From assembly GCA_022825675.1 (NCBI GenBank), contig JAJDWK010000081.1, positions 1-36,416 on the forward strand: a stretch of 36,416 nt of DNA. The letters are read 5' to 3'. The position numbers and the translations under genes were made by a program. Position 1 is the stretch's first letter; every line of letters begins with the position of its first letter. The notes under the pieces were generated by a model. It ran no database searches. It worked only from the letters and a program-made list of their open reading frames with translations, and had not been told where the DNA came from. Positions 1 through 6,729 of this stretch are shown piece after piece. Origin of the DNA: Anaerolineae bacterium (GTDB lineage Bacteria; Chloroflexota; Anaerolineae; Aggregatilineales; Phototrophicaceae).

Positions 1-132
1 TCCCGATGTGTGAAGGCTTTGCGGCGGGCGGTAAAGATGTTTGTCTATGTATGGAATCAACGCCAGCTATACAAGCAGAAGTACCCTGCTTATGATGCCC
101 ACCTCATTGACTTCCTATATCCACAACATTAG
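1..132 (+). CDS. Transposase, C-terminal fragment (window edge)
   Basis: Frame 1 is open from the first base to a TAG at 130-132 and encodes 43 residues. The fragment is basic and aromatic (KALRRAVKMFVYVWNQRQLY at residues 5-24, then QKYPAYDAHLIDFLYP). It resembles the C-terminus of a DDE-type IS transposase, but I cannot assign the IS family from so little. The stop codon lies inside the 24-bp terminal inverted repeat at 117-140, a common arrangement in compact insertion sequences. The rest of the gene lies beyond the left edge. The transposase call rests mainly on the matching inverted terminus at 36276, and less on my recollection of similar C-termini. Confidence 0.6.
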   Translation, partial: SRCVKALRRAVKMFVYVWNQRQLYKQKYPAYDAHLIDFLYPQH

Positions 133-140
133 ACACTCCC
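117..140. repeat. IS terminal inverted repeat, right end
   Basis: Positions 117-140, reverse complemented, match 36276-36299 perfectly over 24 bases; the outer end reads GGGAGTGTCTAATG. The match stops abruptly on both sides: position 116 and position 141 both differ from the corresponding bases at the other site. That is what the termini of two copies of one element should look like. The transposase stop codon (130-132) falls inside it. Confidence 0.85.
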
Positions 141-361
141 CAATTTGGAGTACTTCTATCGATCAAGGCAACTCGCGGACAAATGTGGCATTCAACCCGC
201 TGAGCAACAATCCCAGCGGCACCTACTATTTCCGCCTCGCAGTGACGCAATGCGATGCCGACGGCAATTGCAGCGTCATGAAGTGGGCTTGCAACAACTA
301 TGCAACCCAGACCGTCTGCACCAGTGACGGTTGGGCAAGAACCAGCCATACCTTCGATTAG
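141..361 (+). pseudogene. IS-truncated remnant of a small secreted beta-sandwich-like protein
   Basis: From just after the IS terminus, frame 2 is open to a TAG at 359-361 and gives about 72 residues. They include GTYYFRLAVTQCDADGNCS and four cysteines. An open stretch of the same frame reaches back to a TTG at 41, but that part lies in the IS and overlaps the transposase in another frame, so it is not an original start. The layout W..S/T, then a hydrophobic strand, then G...(F/I)R(L/V), resembles the C-terminal halves of the next two genes (436 and 887). I therefore infer a third family member whose 5' part was lost to IS insertion. Extra cysteines distinguish it from the other two. The function is unknown. 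Confidence 0.5.
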
Positions 362-435
362 CGGTCAAGCCGGCGCGGCGCTAACTCCAGCATCGCGCCG
401 GCAATTTATTCACTCTCATCGAAAGGAAGTATCAA

Positions 436-855
436 GTGAAGAAATATCGTCGAATTGCCGTCATCATCGGTCTGCTGCTAACGGGCATGGCGCTCTTCGC
501 CCCCCCCCCCCCGCAGTTGCGCGGGCAATCGAGCAGCGCCAGCATCAGCAGCTTGGAGTTCAGCTATAACGATTTCGGTTCGAGCAATGAATGGGCTATG
601 AGGTGGGATTTAATCAGCAATACTTCAAGCGCTCAGCTTCAAGTCACAGGCGGAGGCATAACACAGGCATGGACGACTGTCAATATACGCAGCTTCACGC
701 TCAACGTCAAGGATCCGCTTGGCTACACCAATAAGACCAAAATCACTTTTGAGAGCCTGGATTCGTACCGGGTGGGGGGCCAGGAATTCAAATTCCGCGT
801 GAGAGTGAAGCTGCAGGATGGAAGCACTACGGCATGGGCGCATAAATCGGCATAA
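436..855 (+). CDS. Small secreted protein, possible Fn3/Ig-like fold, with poly-C tract in the signal peptide
   Basis: This encodes 139 residues. The GTG start at 436 follows a GAAAGGAAG ribosome-binding site (421-429) at a 6-base distance. Residues 1-30 form a classical signal peptide (KKYRR, then a hydrophobic core). It is followed directly by A22-P26, coded by an uninterrupted run of 13 C at 500-512. The mature part (about 110 residues) is polar and alternating, ends in FKFRVRVKLQDGSTTAWAHK and looks like a single beta-sandwich domain. It aligns by eye with the product at 887: an early W..., a central QLQV...W(T)S/T motif, and a terminal F/I-(K/R)-(F/I)RVR strand. No enzymatic motif is visible. 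It is probably an exported surface or secreted protein, and it forms a tandem paralogous set with 141-361 and 887-1309. Confidence 0.72.
   Translation: MKKYRRIAVIIGLLLTGMALFAPPPPQLRGQSSSASISSLEFSYNDFGSSNEWAMRWDLISNTSSAQLQVTGGGITQAWTTVNIRSFTLNVKDPLGYTNKTKITFESLDSYRVGGQEFKFRVRVKLQDGSTTAWAHKSA
500..512 (+). repeat. Homopolymeric C13 tract inside a coding region
   Basis: Thirteen consecutive C residues encode A22 and prolines 23-26 at the end of the signal peptide core of the 436-855 gene. In the sequence as given the frame is intact (ON). Gain or loss of one C would frameshift the protein right after its signal peptide. Tracts of this length are typical slipped-strand phase-variation sites, but they are also prone to sequencing error. 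Confidence 0.9.
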
Positions 856-886
856 GAATATCAACCATCACCGAAAGGTCAGACAA

Positions 887-1309
887 ATGAAAACTCGTTC
901 CATCATCACCATCATCGGCATCGCGCTGGCGTTGGGCGCTCTCGTCGCCGTCCTGCCCCTGCAGGCGCAGGTGAACAACAGCGTTACCATCCAGGATTTG
1001 AAATACGAAGGCATCTACCCGAACGACATGATGGTGATTAGCTGGAAGACCGTCCCGAACTGGGACAGCGTCAACAAGCTGCAGGTCAAAGATGGCAGCT
1101 CTGTGAACGACTGGACATCGGTAAGCAGCCAGAATAGGTCTACCCTGATCCAAGGCGATCGCACCTTCCTGAGTTTTCCCAACTATTCCATGTATGAATA
1201 TACCGGCGAGCTCTTGAAGATCCGTGTGCGCTTGCTGCTGAAAGACACCAGCCTGACGCCCTATGCCTATGTCAATCAAAGCCTCTCGGACTCGCCCGGT
1301 TCAAGCTAG
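887..1309 (+). CDS. Small secreted protein, paralog of the 436-855 product
   Basis: This encodes 140 residues. The ATG at 887 is preferred over upstream in-frame codons because a typical signal peptide (MKTRS, hydrophobic core, LQAQ cleavage region near residue 25) starts there. The sequence just upstream (CCGAAAGGTCAGACAA) resembles the leader of the 436 gene. The mature part has ISWKTV, LQVKDGSSVNDWTS and KIRVRLLLKD, which correspond to MRWDLI, LQVTGGGITQAWTT and KFRVRVKLQD in the neighbour, so the two are paralogs. The composition suggests an all-beta single domain without cysteines. No catalytic signature is visible. Role unknown; exported. It overlaps nothing and is followed by a palindromic repeat. 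Confidence 0.72.
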   Translation: MKTRSIITIIGIALALGALVAVLPLQAQVNNSVTIQDLKYEGIYPNDMMVISWKTVPNWDSVNKLQVKDGSSVNDWTSVSSQNRSTLIQGDRTFLSFPNYSMYEYTGELLKIRVRLLLKDTSLTPYAYVNQSLSDSPGSS

Positions 1310-1321
1310 CGGCGGGCTATT

Positions 1322-1486
1322 CCACCCCCATCCCCCGGCCCCATTCGCCATCTCTATGGCGAATTATCCCCAAAATGAGGGAAGGGGCGCTAAGGTCTGG
1401 CAGACTCGCCAATGGCGACGAAAGTCCCTCCCTCATTTTGGGGTCGCGTGGACACTGACCCGCCGGGGAGGGATTTGGGGTGGGGG
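1322..1486. repeat. Palindromic intergenic repeat (REP/MITE-like), copy 1
   Basis: This contains nested inverted repeats. A perfect 9-bp hairpin, ATTCGCCAT/ATGGCGAAT, lies at 1343-1351/1356-1364. A perfect 15-bp pair, CCCCAAAATGAGGGA at 1368-1382 with its complement at 1429-1443, encloses it only in part. Looser outer C-rich and G-rich arms lie at 1322-1341 and 1465-1486. The left part (about 1327-1382) recurs almost base for base at 36309-36364, with one base missing. It is non-coding and mobile or repetitive in character. It could also fold in RNA as a terminator for the secreted-protein genes. Confidence 0.8.
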
Positions 1487-1564
1487 TATACGCGTCGCTG
1501 CGCTATACTGCGAAAATGAAAGCAAGCGTAACAAAAAATCCCAAACGCAAAAAGGAGAGCGAAC

Positions 1565-2770
1565 ATGCGCAAACATTTAGCGATTGTATTGATTCTGGCG
1601 CTGCTGCTGCCGCTGGCGGCGGTGCAAGCGGACGGTCCAACTGTCGCCATTCTCAGCTTTGGGCAGCTGCCCACCAACGATGTAACCGAAGGCGCGATAC
1701 TCGATATATTGGAATCCTACGGCTTCTTCAGCGCTGACGAGGGCGAGACCCTGCGCAGCCGTGAAGACCTCGATGGCGAGCATATTCACATTTTCTGGGG
1801 CAGCGCCAACTTCGACCTGCCCACCGCCAATTTGATGGTGCAGCAGGCGCTGGACGAAGAGCCCGATGTGCTGGTTACGCTCAGCGCGACGGTGACGCAG
1901 ATGGCGGTGAACGCCACCGAAGGAATGCAAGAGCCGCCGGCGATACTGTTCACCTCGGTCTTCAATCCCTTTGAGGCGGGCATCGCCGAATCGCCCTGCA
2001 TCAAGCCGGCGCATGTTACCGGCGCGCTTTCCACCACGCCATACGAAGACTTGCTGGACTTGATGCTGACGCATTACCCCTATATCGAGACCGTCGGCAC
2101 CCTCTTCAATTCTTCGCAAGCCTCCGGCGTTGTCGGCGCGAGCGAGATCAAGCGCATCGCCGAATACTGGGACATGACTGTCGAAGCGACGGCAATCACC
2201 GGCGTGGACGAGCTGATAACGGCGGCGGAAAGCCTCATCGACAAGGGCGTGCAAGCCTTTGTCATGCCGATTGACCTGCGCATGGACGCGGTGGGCTTGC
2301 CGATTTTGGTCGCCTTGAGCAACGAGAATGGCATCCCCGTTTTCCATCCCGCGCTCTTCGCGGTGGAATCGGGCGCGGCGCTCAGCGCGGGTTTTTACAG
2401 CTTCTATGCCCAGGGCGAGAATATCGGGCGCATCCTGGCGGCCTATCTCAATGGTCAGATTGACCTCGCGGTTACGCCTATCCTCGAGCAGAGCAGCGAA
2501 GCCATCGGCGTCAACCTGGACGCGGCGCTGGAGCAGGGCATCGACATCGCGCCCGCGATTTTGGAGCAGGCTGATGTTGTGGTAGAAGCTGGCGAATCGA
2601 CCATCAACGAGCGCGTCAGCGAGCAAATGCGCGCCGCCGGCGATATTGTGCCTTTGGAAGAGCGCATGCCCGGTGACGAGGGCTTCCTCTTCTTCTTGCA
2701 GAGCCAGGGCTGCAGCGAGGAGCGCATCGCCGCCGAGCAGGCGCAGTTGGACGCGCAGGCGGAGGAGTAG
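1565..2770 (+). CDS. ABC transporter substrate-binding protein (PF04392-like), orphan
   Basis: This encodes 401 residues. The ATG at 1565 follows an AAAAAGGAGAG ribosome-binding site. Residues 1-22 are a signal peptide (MRKHLAIVLILALLLPLAAV). The mature part reads VAILSFGQLP, then an H-bearing 'FWGSANFD' segment, 'VLVTLSATVTQMAVNAT', 'ILFTSVFNPFEAGI' and 'GTLFNSSQASGV'. This is the layout of the ABC_sub_bind (DUF534/TrpX) family of periplasmic binding proteins, which take up amino-acid-like or other small ligands. The family is usually about 300-330 residues; here an acidic C-terminal tail of roughly 70 residues (about 330-401, ending EQAQLDAQAEE) is added. No permease or ATPase gene is adjacent, so the transporter partners, if any, lie elsewhere. 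A TATACT at 1504-1509 may be its -10 box, but no matching -35 is seen. Confidence 0.8.
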   Translation: MRKHLAIVLILALLLPLAAVQADGPTVAILSFGQLPTNDVTEGAILDILESYGFFSADEGETLRSREDLDGEHIHIFWGSANFDLPTANLMVQQALDEEPDVLVTLSATVTQMAVNATEGMQEPPAILFTSVFNPFEAGIAESPCIKPAHVTGALSTTPYEDLLDLMLTHYPYIETVGTLFNSSQASGVVGASEIKRIAEYWDMTVEATAITGVDELITAAESLIDKGVQAFVMPIDLRMDAVGLPILVALSNENGIPVFHPALFAVESGAALSAGFYSFYAQGENIGRILAAYLNGQIDLAVTPILEQSSEAIGVNLDAALEQGIDIAPAILEQADVVVEAGESTINERVSEQMRAAGDIVPLEERMPGDEGFLFFLQSQGCSEERIAAEQAQLDAQAEE

Positions 2771-2805
2771 ACTGGGGCTGGCTGTTTCAGACGGCTCTAA
2801 TAGTA

Positions 2806-2872
2806 CACATTGGCAGGGGCGGCACCGGGTGTCGCCCACAAGCGCTAATGCGCAAGGCATACTGCCAATGTG
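2806..2872. repeat. Inverted-repeat element in the gap before mutS2
   Basis: CACATTGGCAG at 2806-2816 pairs perfectly with CTGCCAATGTG at 2862-2872. Inside it, GGCGGCACC/GGTGTCGCC (about 2818-2835) forms a second hairpin with one G:T pair. A cruciform or MITE-like remnant is likely. No reading frame of interest is present. Confidence 0.6.
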
Positions 2873-2875
2873 GAG

Positions 2876-2898
2876 CGGGCGAGCTGCCAGCTCGCCCG
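2876..2898 (+). terminator. Hairpin downstream of the substrate-binding protein gene
   Basis: CGGGCGAGCT (2876-2885) and AGCTCGCCCG (2889-2898) form a perfect 10-bp GC-rich stem with a 3-base loop, followed by TGCATATTTTAATG. The weak T-run makes a Rho-independent terminator possible but not certain. It could equally belong to the repeat next to it. Confidence 0.45.
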
Positions 2899-2995
2899 TG
2901 CATATTTTAATGTCTTGCTGGCGCTTACTGGGGCGCAGAGATTTACTCGGTGTACCTCAGTGGTAAAGTATCTTGCGCAATTTGCCTGGATATTG

Positions 2996-3018
2996 AGGGC
3001 GTTTCGGCAAAACGCCCT
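2996..3018 (+). terminator. Second hairpin with downstream T-run before mutS2
   Basis: AGGGCGTTT (2996-3004) pairs with AAACGCCCT (3010-3018) around the loop CGGCA. About 12 bases later comes CCCTTTTTC. The T-run is a little distant for a textbook terminator. The rest of the 2771-3210 gap holds an intergenic repeat of the 'ctctgtg' type and the mutS2 promoter. Confidence 0.35.
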
Positions 3019-3049
3019 GCATTATCTCCCTTTTTCTGTAAATTTGCAG

Positions 3050-3110
3050 AAAATCTCTGTGCCCTCTGTGTCTCTGTGGTGAATACTATTTTGCTGCAAT
3101 TGCCCTGCCG
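3050..3110. repeat. 'ctctgtg'-type intergenic repeat, copy 1
   Basis: The stretch TCTGTGCCCTCTGTGTCTCT with GTGGTGAA..., then TTTGCTGCAATTGCCCTGCC, resembles 21437-21489 (TTTGTGTCCTTTGTGTCTTT, GTGGTGAA, TTTGATGCGATTGCCCTGGC) at about three positions in four. Shorter related pieces lie at 6749-6772, 21280-21373 and 29511-29639. All copies are intergenic. Confidence 0.65.
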
Positions 3111-3123
3111 CCCCGCCCCTTAA

Positions 3124-3152
3124 TTGACAGCCCCCGCCGCATACCCTACAAT
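3124..3152 (+). promoter_or_regulatory. Promoter of mutS2 (near-consensus sigma-70 type)
   Basis: A perfect -35 TTGACA (3124-3129) is separated by exactly 17 bases (3130-3146) from the -10 TACAAT (3147-3152). The predicted transcription start is near 3159, about 50 bases before the ATG at 3211. This decides the mutS2 start, because the longer open frame from the TTG at 3124 would begin inside the -35 box. Confidence 0.75.
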
Positions 3153-3210
3153 GGCTGGGCTTCCCAGCCGAGACGCGGCGCAGACCGCACAGGGGCGGAT
3201 ACAGGCGCGT

Positions 3211-5613
3211 ATGATCAGCGAAAAAACCATCGAAACCCTCGAACTGCATAAAATCCTCAGCGACCTCGCCCGCTATACAACCTTCGGCGCTGGCGAAGAA
3301 TGCGCGCGCGAGCTCTATCCATCCAACGAGCTTGAAGAAGTGCAGACCTGGCAGCGAGAAACTGCCGAAGCGGTTGTGCTGCTGGAAGAACGGGCGAATA
3401 TCACGGTGCGCGGTGCCCGCGATGTGCGTGAGCCGGTCATCAAGGCGCTGCGCGGCGTCATCGTGGAGGCGAGCGCCCTGCTGGATATCCGCTATACGCT
3501 GCGGCGCGGCGCCAGCCTCAAGCGCAGCCTGGGGCGCATGGGCGGCGCCTTCCCGCTTTTGGCGGAGGTCGCGCGCGAGATTGAAGAATGCGCGGCGCTG
3601 CAAAATGCCATCGAAAAGACTGTCGATGACAACGGCGAAATCAAAGATACCGCCAGCGCCCGCCTCGCCATCATCCGCCGCGAGCTCAAAGTAGCGTTTG
3701 AGCGCTTGCAGAACCGCCTCAACCGCATCGTTACTAACAAAACAAACCAGGACAAATTGCAAGAAGCCATCGTTACCATGCGCCGCGACCGGTATGTCAT
3801 CCCGCTGAAGGCGGAGCACAAAGGCAAAATCAAAGGCATCATCCAGGATTCATCGGCTTCCGGCGCGACATTATTCATTGAACCGCTGGAAACTGTCGAG
3901 CTTAATAACCGCTGGCGCGAGCTGCAAATTGAAGAAGAAAAAGAAATCCGGCGCATCCTGGCGGCGCTGACCGAAGAGATCGCGCTGGAAAGTGAGCGCA
4001 TCGTGCGCACTGTGCAAGTGCTGGGCTACCTGGATTTGACCTTTGCCAAGGCGCGTTATGCCATCGAAAACGGCTGTGTGCAGCCCAAGATGCGCCCGCT
4101 GCCCGCGGACGCGCCGGCGGGCGGGCATCCCGGCGCGGCGCTATCGCTGCAGGGCGCGCGCCATCCGCTGCTGCCAGGGGCGGTGGTGCCGCTCGACCTC
4201 AGCCTGGACGAGCAGTGCTGGGTGCTGGTGGTTACGGGACCTAACACCGGCGGCAAAACTGTCGCGCTGAAAACTGTCGGCTTGATGGCGCTGATGGCGC
4301 AATGCGGCATGCACATCCCGGCGGACGAAGCGGAGCTTGCGGTATTTCATTCTGTCTTCGCCGATATCGGCGATGAGCAGAGCATTGAGCAATCGCTCTC
4401 CACATTTTCTTCTCACATGACCAATATCATCGACATCCTCGGCAAAGCCGACCGCCGCTCGCTGGTCATCCTGGACGAGGTGGGCGCGGGCACTGACCCG
4501 GGCGAAGGCTCGGCATTGGCGCGGGCGCTGCTGAATTGCTTCAAGAGCCGCAGCGCCACCACCCTGGTCACCACCCATCATCCGGAGCTGAAGGTCTATG
4601 GCGTGGAGACGCCCGGCGTGCGCAACGCCAGCGTCGAATTTGATGTGCAGACGCTGCAGCCGACCTATCGGCTGATTGTTGGCTTGCCTGGGCGCTCAAA
4701 CGCGCTTGCCATCGCCGAGCGCCTGGGGCTGGACAGCGCGATACTCCGCGATGCCCGCGGCATGGTGGCGACCGCCGAGCTGCAAGCCGATGACCTGCTG
4801 GACGAGATCCAGCGCAGCCATGCCGAAACCCGCCGCCGTCAAGAAGAAATCGAGCTGCTGCGCGCTCAACTGGCGGAGCAGCGCGATACCTTGCAAGCGC
4901 GGCTGGACGCCATCGAAGATGAACGCCGCGATGTCATCCGCGCCGCCCGCCGCCATGCCGAAGAAGACCTGGCGGACTTCGGCAAAGAACTGCGCAAAAT
5001 GCGCGGGGAATTGCGCCGTGCGGGCATGCCGGCGGAAACGCTCAACGCGCTGAAAGCTGCCGCCGACAAGATGAGCCACTGGACGCAGGCGCCGCTGGAC
5101 GCTGCCGAAGAAGTCCTGGAGCGGGAAGAGCTGGATTGGCTGCCGCGCGTGGGCGATACCGTCTTCCTGGATACGCTTAATGCCGAGGGCGTCATCGTCG
5201 AGCTTGACGCGAAGATCGCCCAGGTGCAAGTCGGCTCTCTGCGTGTGCGCGCCAAATATACCGACATGCGCCGGCGCAGCCGCAGCGAATTACGCGCCGC
5301 CGAGCGCGACCGCCCCCGCCAATACGCGCCGGCGGATCCCGCGCCGCCGCCTGCCAAATCGCCGGGCTTGGAGCTGGATATCCGCGGCCGGCGGGTCCAG
5401 GACGCGCTGGAAATCCTCGACAGGTATATCAACGCCGCCTATAGCGCCGGGCTGCCTTTCGGGCGCATCATCCATGGCAAAGGCACGGGCAGGCTGCGGC
5501 AGGCGGTGCGTATTTATCTACGAGAGCATGCGCTGGTCAGCAAGGTAACGCAGGGTTTGCACAACGAAGGCGGCGCTGGCGTGACGGTGATCCACATGGT
5601 GCCGATTGCCTGA
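3211..5613 (+). CDS. mutS2: Endonuclease MutS2 (MutS family ATPase with Smr domain)
   Basis: This encodes 800 residues, normal for MutS2 (about 770-800). The N-terminal clamp and lever regions (about 1-320, 'TLELHKILSDLARYTTFG') are followed by the ABC-type ATPase: Walker A GPNTGGKT at 343-350 and Walker B/D-loop LVILDEVGAGTDPGEGSA near 417-434. A long coiled coil (about 520-640) follows, then a KOW-like segment ('VGDTVFLDTLNAEGVIVEL') and a C-terminal Smr domain with LDIRG near 721 and HGKGTGRL near 752, the LDxR and HGxG nuclease motifs. MutS2 acts on branched DNA to limit recombination, and in some bacteria on collided ribosomes. It is not the mismatch-repair MutS. The ATG at 3211 is chosen over an upstream TTG because the promoter covers the latter. 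Confidence 0.95.
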   Translation: MISEKTIETLELHKILSDLARYTTFGAGEECARELYPSNELEEVQTWQRETAEAVVLLEERANITVRGARDVREPVIKALRGVIVEASALLDIRYTLRRGASLKRSLGRMGGAFPLLAEVAREIEECAALQNAIEKTVDDNGEIKDTASARLAIIRRELKVAFERLQNRLNRIVTNKTNQDKLQEAIVTMRRDRYVIPLKAEHKGKIKGIIQDSSASGATLFIEPLETVELNNRWRELQIEEEKEIRRILAALTEEIALESERIVRTVQVLGYLDLTFAKARYAIENGCVQPKMRPLPADAPAGGHPGAALSLQGARHPLLPGAVVPLDLSLDEQCWVLVVTGPNTGGKTVALKTVGLMALMAQCGMHIPADEAELAVFHSVFADIGDEQSIEQSLSTFSSHMTNIIDILGKADRRSLVILDEVGAGTDPGEGSALARALLNCFKSRSATTLVTTHHPELKVYGVETPGVRNASVEFDVQTLQPTYRLIVGLPGRSNALAIAERLGLDSAILRDARGMVATAELQADDLLDEIQRSHAETRRRQEEIELLRAQLAEQRDTLQARLDAIEDERRDVIRAARRHAEEDLADFGKELRKMRGELRRAGMPAETLNALKAAADKMSHWTQAPLDAAEEVLEREELDWLPRVGDTVFLDTLNAEGVIVELDAKIAQVQVGSLRVRAKYTDMRRRSRSELRAAERDRPRQYAPADPAPPPAKSPGLELDIRGRRVQDALEILDRYINAAYSAGLPFGRIIHGKGTGRLRQAVRIYLREHALVSKVTQGLHNEGGAGVTVIHMVPIA

Positions 5614-5712
5614 TGCGCTCCGCTGGGCGAACATGGCGCATTTTTTCCGCCGCGGGAGTAAGCATTCCCGTGAAGTGCCCCGCCTCGATTTGAAACTGGC
5701 TAGAAACTTAAA

Positions 5713-5741
5713 TTGCAATTCAATTTCATTTGAGATATATT
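5713..5741 (+). promoter_or_regulatory. Promoter in AT-rich patch upstream of the small membrane protein gene
   Basis: -35 TTGCAA (5713-5718), a 17-base spacer and -10 TATATT (5736-5741) match sigma-70 consensus well. The surrounding 5695-5770 is strikingly AT-rich compared with the rest of the window. The start codon it would serve is the ATG at 5812. Confidence 0.6.
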
Positions 5742-5811
5742 GTATTTGTGAATCAGCAGTCAGCTGCACATTGCAATGCATACAAAGAACACCGTCACTA
5801 GGGGCAGATGT

Positions 5812-6087
5812 ATGGACACTGGGACAGTCATTGGCTTCGGAATAACCTTCGTCGGCACGGTTTTGACTGGCATCGGCGTAGTTTTGGCGCTGGTTCGCTA
5901 CACCAACGGACTTCGCTTGGAGCTCAAAGAAGATATCAAGGAGGTTCGTAACGCGTCCGCAAGCGCGCACGAGAAAATCTTGTCAGAACTCGGCAACGCC
6001 AAATCAGAGCGCACTGCATTGTCAGAGCGGTTGAAGTGCGTCGAAGACAAAGTTGACGACATCAAGCGGGAGAACAGAGGCGGCTGA
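5812..6087 (+). CDS. Small membrane protein with one TM helix and a coiled-coil tail
   Basis: This encodes 91 residues from the ATG at 5812, preceded by AGGGGCAG. A longer open frame starts at 5776, but the 5812 start puts a clean hydrophobic helix at residues 5-28 (VIGFGITFVGTVLTGIGVVL). After it comes a charged heptad-like region (about 30-88: RLELKEDIKEVRNASASAHE...) typical of a cytoplasmic coiled coil. I do not recognise a family. Similar short TM plus coiled-coil proteins occur widely, often in mobile or phage-derived DNA. It stands between mutS2 and a methyltransferase with its own promoter. The AT-rich upstream region hints that the gene was acquired. Confidence 0.6.
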   Translation: MDTGTVIGFGITFVGTVLTGIGVVLALVRYTNGLRLELKEDIKEVRNASASAHEKILSELGNAKSERTALSERLKCVEDKVDDIKRENRGG

Positions 6088-6141
6088 GTCGGTATAGGCA
6101 AGGTGATTGCTGGCGCGCTCTCTACTCCAGGCAACACAACC

Positions 6142-6729
6142 ATGACCGACGACCGCCACCATTCCTTCAGCCAGCGTTATGCCAGCGGCGACATGCCCTG
6201 GGACAGCGGCATCACGCCGCCAGAAATCCGCGAAATTCTCGCCGAATTGCCGCCGGGGCGGGCGCTGGATATCGGCTGCGGCACTGGCACCGCCCTGCGC
6301 GCTGCGCTGAGCTGCGGCTGGCGCGCTGATGGCGTCGATTTTGTCGAGCGCGCAATCGAGCTGGCGGCCGCCAAGCTGAGCGCCTTCCCGCCTGATGCCT
6401 ATCGCCTGTTCTGCGCGGATGCGACGCGGCTGGATGCCCTGCCCGGCTTACGCGCGCCCTATGACCTGATCATCGATATCGGCTGCGGGCATGCCATCGA
6501 CACTGCGGCGGCGAGGCAGCGCTATGCCAGCGGCATCGGCAGGCTGCTCAAGCCTGGCGGCATCTTCATGCTTTATGCCAGCCATCCGCGTCCCAATTCA
6601 ACCGTCGGCTGGAAGCCGGCGGCAGTCACGCGGCTTTTCGGCGGGCGTCTCGAGCTCATCTGGGAACAGCGCGGCGATGACGCGGCGCTGGGCGTACCGG
6701 CGAGCTGGTATCGTCTGCGTAAGCTCTAG
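6142..6729 (+). CDS. Class I SAM-dependent methyltransferase
   Basis: This encodes 195 residues. Motif I is ALDIGCGTGTAL near residues 41-52; a post-I acidic 'GVDFVERAIELA' follows, then 'FCADATRLDALPG' (motif II region), 'YDLIIDIGCGHAID' and the late 'LLKPGGIFMLYA' strand. The N-terminal 'MPWDSGITPPEI' is seen in small methyltransferases related to thiopurine methyltransferase/TehB-like enzymes. The substrate cannot be predicted. The ATG at 6142 is used; a GTG at 6103 would add 13 residues, and neither has a strong ribosome-binding site. It follows the 5812 gene by 54 bases and may be cotranscribed with it. Confidence 0.8.
   Translation: MTDDRHHSFSQRYASGDMPWDSGITPPEIREILAELPPGRALDIGCGTGTALRAALSCGWRADGVDFVERAIELAAAKLSAFPPDAYRLFCADATRLDALPGLRAPYDLIIDIGCGHAIDTAAARQRYASGIGRLLKPGGIFMLYASHPRPNSTVGWKPAAVTRLFGGRLELIWEQRGDDAALGVPASWYRLRKL

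Noticed and set aside
145..327. 60-codon open frame just after the IS terminus in frame 1
   Set aside because: The overlapping frame 2 encodes the structured GTYYFRLAVTQ segment; the frame 1 translation is Arg/Gln-rich and follows the transposase stop without a ribosome-binding site.
1577..2860. 427-codon open frame on the minus strand
   Set aside because: It lies opposite the substrate-binding protein gene, with Arg/Gln/His-rich, structureless translation. It is a shadow of the GC-rich codon bias.
2930..2990. tRNA-like sequence around 'ggtgtacctcagtggtaaagt'
   Set aside because: It hints at a D-arm but no acceptor stem, anticodon arm or T-arm pairing could be built; it belongs to the 'actcggtg' repeat family.
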